Source: Paraspadella gotoi
Lineage: Eukaryota > Chaetognatha
NCBI GenBank assembly: GCA_051294375.1
Contig: JBJCIZ010000028.1
Span: 1,687,479 to 1,751,478, forward strand
Direction of reading: 5' to 3'
DNA length: 64,000 nucleotides
Shown here: positions 58,494-64,000 of the stretch, one piece after another
Layout of the letters: each line of letters opens with the position of its first letter
Position numbering within the stretch: position 1 is the stretch's first letter
The notes under the pieces: model-generated
What the model was told of the DNA's origin: nothing
Databases searched by the model: none
What the model saw: the letters and a program-made list of their open reading frames with translations, nothing else
Made by a program: the position numbers and the translations under genes

Positions 58494-58617
58494 CTGTCGA
58501 CGCCCGGAGTAAAAAAAAAGGATTGATTGATCGACTTATTGAATAATTTAATAAGATTAAAATATAAAATGAAAAAAATGAAAATACTTATAACACATAT
58601 TAAATATAATATATATA

Positions 58618-58705
58618 TATTGGTTGTACGAATTTCATAAGTCAGGGACAAGATAGCTTATTTATTAAATGAATGGATAATTTTTATATTGGTTGTACCA
58701 ATTTC
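58618..58705 (+). mobile_element. SINE 3' tail, family 3, duplicated
   Basis: TATATTGGTTGTACGAATTT CATAA occurs twice around TTTATTAAATGAATGGATAA. This is the forward orientation of the tail seen at 23598, 24950 and 36410. Confidence 0.55.
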
Positions 58706-59340
58706 ATAATATATAATACGTAAAATACAAAATTGTAAGTAATGTTAGGTAATTAACTAAACCTGTTTCGTAAGAATTCCCGTATTTTTGACTCCCGGAA
58801 TTCGATCCACGTGAAAAAATCTTTGGTTCGAAAACAAAATAACCATCGTCGGTCGGTCGGTCCGTCTGTCTGTAGGTCGGTCAGTCTGTAGGTCCGTCCG
58901 TCTGTAGGTCGGTCAGTCTGTAGGTCGGTCAGTCTGTTGTCGGTCGGTCAGCCTGTCGTCGTCGTTTAAAAAATGTTTTTTGTTTTTTTTTCAGTTTTGT
59001 TTTGACGCGAAGAAGGGACGATTTGCAAATTATATTTTTTTAAATTGTTTTTACTTGATTTGATTTTTTTAATTTTTTAAACATTTTTCAATTTGTTTTC
59101 ATTAGCTTTAATTNNNNNNNNNNNNNNNNNNNNNNNNNTTGGCCATTAAATTGGTAAAACCAATAAAACAATTAATATGATAATTTAATCCGTAAGCTGT
59201 CTTGCCCATGACTTTTTCCAGACTCAGGTTGTTTAATTTGAAAAAAAAAATTAATTTAAAAAAAAAGCAGCTTTTCTTATAACCCCGAAAACATTTAAAC
59301 ATTTCAACCGTAGAATGGGAAAAAGTTTTCTTTTTCATCA
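58706..59340. other. Intergenic with GGTC/GTCT repeat
   Basis: GTCGGTCGGTCCGTCTGTCT-type repeats at 58849-58960; otherwise AT-rich with nothing recognised. Confidence 0.5.
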
Positions 59341-59342
59341 AG

Positions 59343-59864
59343 AAAATTTGAAGGCGGGAATAATTTGGTTTTAATGGAAACCGATTTCGACGATTTNNNN
59401 NNNNNNNNNNNNNNNNNNNNNNNNNNNNNNNNNNNNNNNNNNNNNNNNNNNNNNNNNNNNNNNNNNNNNNNNNNNNNNNNNNNNNNNNNNNNNNNNNNNN
59501 NNNNNNNNNNNNNNNNNNNNNNNNNNNNNNNNNNNNNNNNNNNNNNNNNNNNNNNNNNNNNNNNNNNNNNNNNNNNNNNNNNNNNNNNNNNNNNNNNNNN
59601 NNNNNNNNNNNNNNNNNNNNNNNNNNNNNNNNNNNNNNNAAAAACTAAAAGAGAAGGAAGAAATTTTTTTGTGCCCGTGGGTCATCTTAGTCGACAGTCG
59701 GTCAGGAACGAGAGCATGGCGAACAGACTTGCGGCATGCCAAAGCATGAAGGGACGAAGAAGTATGGCTTGGGGGAGGCATGGTATTCAGCGGTGGCGAA
59801 ATTTTATGAGAATTACGCAAATAATTTCTATAACGACATAAATAACGAATTTAGACTAGAGTAG
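59343..59864 (+). CDS. Small plus-strand gene, last two exons
   Basis: An acceptor CTTTTTCATCAAG at 59342 leads into KFEGGNNLVLMETDFDDF up to the gap 59397-59639. After the gap, TCATCTTAG at 59690 begins a phase-0 exon of 57 codons: STVGQEREHGEQTCGMPKHE, then GTKKYGLGEAWYSAVAKFYE and NYANNFYNDINNEFRLE, ending TAG at 59864. The aromatic, amphipathic tail looks like genuine protein. No family was recognised. It is convergent with the minus-strand exons to its left, and a CTAGA minisatellite begins at its stop codon. Confidence 0.5.
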
Positions 59865-60058
59865 ACTAGGCTAGTCTAGACTGAACTGGACTAGACTAGA
59901 CTGAACTAGACTAGACTAGACTGAACTAGACTAGACTACACTAGATTAGACTGAACTAGACTAGTCTAGACTAAACTAGACTAGACGAGAATAGACTAGA
60001 CTAAACTGAACTATACTAGACTAGACTAAACTAGACTGAACTAGACTAGACTAGAAAG
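59852..60058. repeat. (ACTAG)n-type minisatellite
   Basis: About 200 bp of ACTAGACTAGACTGAACTAG-like tandem copies, starting inside the last codons of the 59343-59864 gene. Confidence 0.95.
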
Positions 60059-60367
60059 ACTAAAAAGAATCCTAATCCGGCCACTGCTTTCGTTATATAA
60101 CAGACTTTATTTACAAATATATAATTCATAATCATAATGATATGAAATTCTTTCTTCAATTATCCATTGCTATACGTAGTAAAACGGAAAAAAAAAGATA
60201 CCTATTTTAGCATTCTATTTATTTTTTAATATAATCTTAATTATTTAATTTTTAAATTTTCTCCTTCTCTTCCTCTTCTTCTTCTTCCTCCTCTTCCTCC
60301 TCATTTTCCTCTTAATAAAGATAATTACCTGAAGCGATAAGCATCTCATGGAAAAGCCAAAAACCAG

Positions 60368-60439
<72 letters not shown>

Positions 60440-60469
60440 TCTCCAACTTCGTACTATCATTTCTACGGG

Positions 60470-60522
<53 letters not shown>

Positions 60523-60690
60523 GGGATTATTATTACGGATTATCGTTTCTACGGGATTATGACATTCAGCGACACCTCAGCCTCAGGTTACCAACGACCA
60601 AGACGCTTCTATTTATATAAGACACTAACAAAGAGACTGACAACAAAAGAAAAATTAAAAAAAAATAAAGACACGCGATAATTGTGGAAA
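60059..60690. repeat. Triplet repeats in intergenic DNA
   Basis: CTTCCT block (60258-60310), (ATC)n of over 20 units (60368-60438) and (ATT)n (60470-60520). Poly-Met or poly-Ile frames are artefacts. Confidence 0.9.
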
Positions 60691-60703
60691 AGACGCAAAG
60701 CTG

Positions 60704-60785
60704 CTCCCCCTCGGCAGCGATGGAACGGGTCCTGGGCTTGGAACCAGGCTTGAGCGTTTTCCGGGCTCCCAAAGACGGTTCACTC
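60704..60785 (-). mobile_element. SINE family 1, 3' fragment
   Basis: ATGGAACGGGTCCTGGGCTT and CCAGGCTTGAG match the reverse complement of the 3' part of the 6873-7085 element. The tRNA-like head is absent. Confidence 0.6.
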
Positions 60786-61680
60786 ATGAAATTTTCTACA
60801 AAGGAGATAAAAATTAAATTTAATCAATATATTGTTTGTAAATTCTTACATTTAAAAAAAAAATATTCATTCACTCAATAAACATTCAGCGAAATTAATT
60901 GAAACTTAATCGCTTCTTTGGTCGATTAACTTATTTTATTGATTGATTGATTCATTAATTAATATTTTTATTGAAGTACGTCGCTATTTTAATGAATAAA
61001 ATTGTTTAAAAATGTATTCATCCCCTCCTCTTCCTCCTCCTCTTCCTCCTCTTCCTCCTCCTCTTCCTCCTTCATTTTCCTCCATTCCACTTAACAGCTG
61101 ATTTGACTAATGACGATGTTTCCACCGACGCGTCGGTTGCCATTGACGACGGATAATGCCTTATCTGTTCTTAATTTTCTAACTTTAAGAACGAATCGAA
61201 GAGCGTGGGTCTTCTTAAATGATGCATGTACATTAATTATATCTTAGCTGATTAGGAATTATATAGACTAATTGAGTTATGTTAATCCAGCTAAAAATCT
61301 ATTAATTTATTAAAAACAATATATAATATTAAAACATTAGTTTGAAGAGACAAAAATAAAACGAAAGCAAATAAAAAAAAATTCAATAATGACCAAAATA
61401 AAAAACACAATTATTCCATTATGTAACATGGAATATGTAAATGAGTATTTGGTTTACACGTAGAAAACAGATTTATGCGATAAAGAAAGAAATAAAGAGA
61501 GAGAGAGAAAGACAAAGAGAGATAGAGAGAGAGAGAGACAGAGAGAAAGAGAGAGAGATAGAGAGAGATAACTGTACCTTTTTGTTAAAGGTTACTTTAT
61601 CAACGTCATCAAAAAACCTCCCAATTAAACTGTAATCTAATTTGACAGGACTTATGAACCAGCATAAAATCAAATGATCT

Positions 61681-61713
<33 letters not shown>

Positions 61714-61834
61714 CTAGAAAGAGAGAGAGAGAGAGAGACAGAGTCAGAGTCAAACACCACAACAAAAACAGAGTAATCTCACCTACCCATCGTCTCTCCC
61801 CAAAACACTTAAAAACCTTCAAAACCCATATTAT
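60786..61834. other. Intergenic AT-rich DNA with (GA)n
   Basis: CTC/CTT block at 61022-61085 and (GA)n at 61495-61570 and 61680-61745. No gene supported. Confidence 0.5.
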
Positions 61835-62275
61835 TCAAAAGTGCCCAACTTCCGCTTAAATCCAGAATTAAGTTTAAATATTAAACAAAGAGTTAAGGGT
61901 AATGTTCAAGTTAGTAATTAGAAATCGGTCAGAGATTTGGTTGAGGATTAAGATAAGGGCATAAAGTTAGGAATTAAAATTAGTGATTAGGATTAGAGAT
62001 TAGGATTAGGGATTAGGATTATGGATAGAAATTAATTATTAGGATTAATGATTAGGATTAGGATTAGGGATAGGATTAAGGATAGGGATTATGATTAGGG
62101 ATTAGGATTAGGGATTAAGATTTGAATTAAAGATAGGGATTAGGATTATGGATTAAGATTAGTAATTAGGATTAGGGATAGGGATTAGGGATTATGGATT
62201 AGGGTTACAGTTAGCTAATTAATGATTAAGGTTAGAGATTTATATCAAGTATTTGGTTATAAGATTAGGTTTAAA
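61835..62275. mobile_element. MITE-like element with expanded GGATTA interior
   Basis: The left end TTCAAAAGTGCCCAACTTCC resembles the 823-1036 family. The interior is a long degenerate array of GATTAGGATTAGGGATTAGG words (61975-62210), superficially telomere-like. It abuts, and may overlap by about 35 bp, the 3' end of the heparanase frame. Confidence 0.5.
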
Positions 62276-63728
62276 ATTAACTTCGGGGACAAAAAAAAAT
62301 AGAAACCAGTCACTTTCAAAAAAGTACGCTGCCCTTCCTCTCCCTTGCTCTCCACACCCTTCACCTTCAAACCAAACCCCAACCCCTCTTCCACAACCCT
62401 CCCCCCCGCAATTCCCTTCCTTCCACCCGCACGCCCGACTGCCAACCCCCTCCACAGCCCAAATCCCCAACGAAGTCTTCGGCATCTTCAAGGTCGGCCT
62501 CCTTCTGCCGGAGAAGACGCGGACGACGGGTTCCAACGGCGGGAGGATGTCGTCGTCGTCGTCCTTTGGTTCCTCCTCCTCCTCATTCTTCAATCGCAGA
62601 GTTCTTCCGTTGAGGAGAATCGACTTCGACCAAAGTTTATCCCGAGGAGATTGGAAAACGAAATCAGAAACTGTGAGGATTTTTTTGTCGTCGTTGTTGT
62701 TCTTATTGTTGTTGTCGTTGAAAAATTTACTGTCGTAGCTGTTGATATGGCTCTTGTTCTGATTGTCATGATTTGTATTGCCAAAATCGTAGTTATGATT
62801 ACTATTATTATTATTGTAGTTATTGCTATTGCTCGGAATATCCTTGTTCTTGCCGTGGACATTATTGTCGTAATGATTGTTGATATTGTTATTATAGTTG
62901 TCATTGCTTTCATCAATATTATCATCCTCCCGTCCGTACAAAAACTTCAGCCCAACGATCGCCTCTTCCTCCAACAAATTCAACCCGTACACAACGATGA
63001 CTCCTTTCCTTCGTCCGCAATGAGCGTACAACCGAACTTTTCTTTCTTCCTCCTGCTTAACTCTCAAAACTTCTTTCCCAACCGTCCGCTTGAAAACCAC
63101 GGACACCCAATAATCCGGACGAGGTGTGTACTTTTCACTCCCTTCCAACAGTCCGTACTGTCCGTGCCAGAGGGTCTCTCGCGCCACGAGGCTGACGCCC
63201 AGCGCCGCCGCGGTGCCGAGCTCGTCGAGCCAGAGGAACCTGCGGATTGAAGGCGCCGAGTAGGTCGAAGACTACGATAAGTAACGGTAATGTAACAAAC
63301 CCGTCGACGAAGCGATCCGACAATCCGCAGGCGCCGCCGCCGGACGCCGAGGCCGTCTCGGTCAGCCAAACCGGCGTTCCCGGCGCCAGCGAGTCTCGGA
63401 CGCCGAGAACGCGCCGGATTCGTCCGCCGACGGTGTCCATGATGGAGGGAGAGAGGAATTGAGAGAGAGTGGCGTCTCGTCCGTGGAGAGAGTAATGATG
63501 GAAAGAGACGACGTCGACGGGGAGTAGTGGTGGCCATGCCCAGCGGTGGCGAGGCAGGAGAGATGGAAGCTGTCGGGCCTGACGCGGGTTTGAGCTTTAT
63601 TGAAGGATGATCGCGGGGGGAAGGTAGTAGTTTGAAGAGGGGCGGCGGAAGGGGGGGTGAAGATTAGGATGTATTAGTTTGGAAAGAGGTGGGAAGAAGA
63701 ACGTTCTCTTCTCTTTTTGGACAAACCG

Positions 63729-63798
<70 letters not shown>

Positions 63799-64000
63799 TT
63801 TCAAACTACGTCAATACTCAATCATTCAACAAAAACCATCAATCAATCAAATCAGATCGACGCATCTCTCCTCCTCTTTTCTTTCTCCCTCTCACAAACT
63901 TCTCTCGCTCTCCCCACCCTCTCTCCCCCTTTCTCCCTCTCACCTCGTTCCCTTCTTCCCCACTGGCCTTCGTGACGTCCGGCCCGATTAACTTGGCTCC
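62240..64000 (-). CDS. HPSE: Heparanase (GH79), C-terminal half, partial
   Basis: Endo-beta-glucuronidase cleaving heparan sulfate. Three minus-strand exons: 64000-63944 (AKLIGPDVTK), 63569-63301 (VVSFHHYSLHGRDATLSQFL, then PVWLTETASASGGGACGLSD) and 63239-62240 (FLWLDELGTAAALG, RPDYWVSVVFKRTVGKEVL). Junctions are in phase: NE|GTGAGA, and DG|F across a 61-bp intron. The Glu in WLTET aligns with the catalytic nucleophile of human heparanase; the acid/base Glu (NEP) lies beyond the window. KLWSKSILLNG and LPPLEPV match the C-terminal beta-sandwich. Oddities: an insert of about 90 residues rich in Asn/Asp (62925-62690) in that sandwich, and a tail of about 60 Gly-rich residues after TSLGIWAVEG..RAC before the stop at 62240. 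The exact acceptor of the middle exon (63569 or 63578) is uncertain. Confidence 0.85.

Noticed and set aside
60348-60620. Poly-Ile or poly-Met proteins
   Set aside because: They come from (ATC)n and (ATT)n microsatellites with no coding context.
61975-62210. Telomere repeat array
   Set aside because: Words alternate irregularly among GGATTA, GGGATTA and GATTAA, and the array lies inside an element whose other copies are not telomeric.

Overview
The window looks like nuclear DNA from an invertebrate animal, in an unfinished draft assembly with at least 25 runs of N. Evidence: intron-containing genes with GT..AG borders (one intron is only 61 bp), three Pol III 5S rRNA genes, tRNA-derived SINEs, an LTR with a tRNA-Leu primer site, hammerhead motifs typical of Penelope-like retroelements, and a metazoan heparanase. 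I cannot name the species. Nothing suggests bacterial or plasmid DNA. AT-rich non-coding DNA dominates, with unusually many (GA)n/(CT)n tracts and trinucleotide expansions that also run into coding exons.

Layout. 0-11.8 kb: mostly repeats, with two terminal exons of unknown genes (434-779 minus, 2881-3006 plus), an LTR with primer-binding site near 5 kb, and SINEs at 6.9 and 10.6 kb. 11.9-18.2 kb: a tandem array of about 2.27-kb units, each with one minus-strand 5S rRNA gene. 19.6-24.0 kb: a minus-strand M14 metallocarboxypeptidase whose splice junctions are readable across four exons but whose catalytic residues and later frame are broken, so probably a pseudogene; a hammerhead-bearing retroelement remnant and palindromic elements lie in its introns. 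25.6-33.2 kb: a diverged segmental duplication of about 3.6 kb carrying two copies of one plus-strand gene; the second copy has a full open frame (31788-33200) with an LRAT/NlpC-like H...NCQxF pattern. 33-44 kb: intergenic repeats, a strong hammerhead candidate at 37.3 kb, and a gap-broken plus-strand gene at 42.0-43.3 kb.

45-58.5 kb: minus-strand exons. The most striking is a secreted protein starting at 56880. A signal-peptide exon splices in phase into a 2.2-kb exon made of successive blocks of different short peptide repeats, and then probably into an acidic/heptapeptide exon (51451) and a Ser-rich exon (50332). 58.1-64 kb: an acidic/basic minus-strand exon, a small plus-strand terminal exon at 59.7 kb, simple-sequence blocks, and the 3' half of a GH79 heparanase gene on the minus strand running off the right edge, with an Asn/Asp-rich insert.

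The genes appear unrelated in function. The unifying theme is repeat pressure: short tandem repeats and small non-autonomous elements fill introns and spacers, and triplet repeats lengthen exons.
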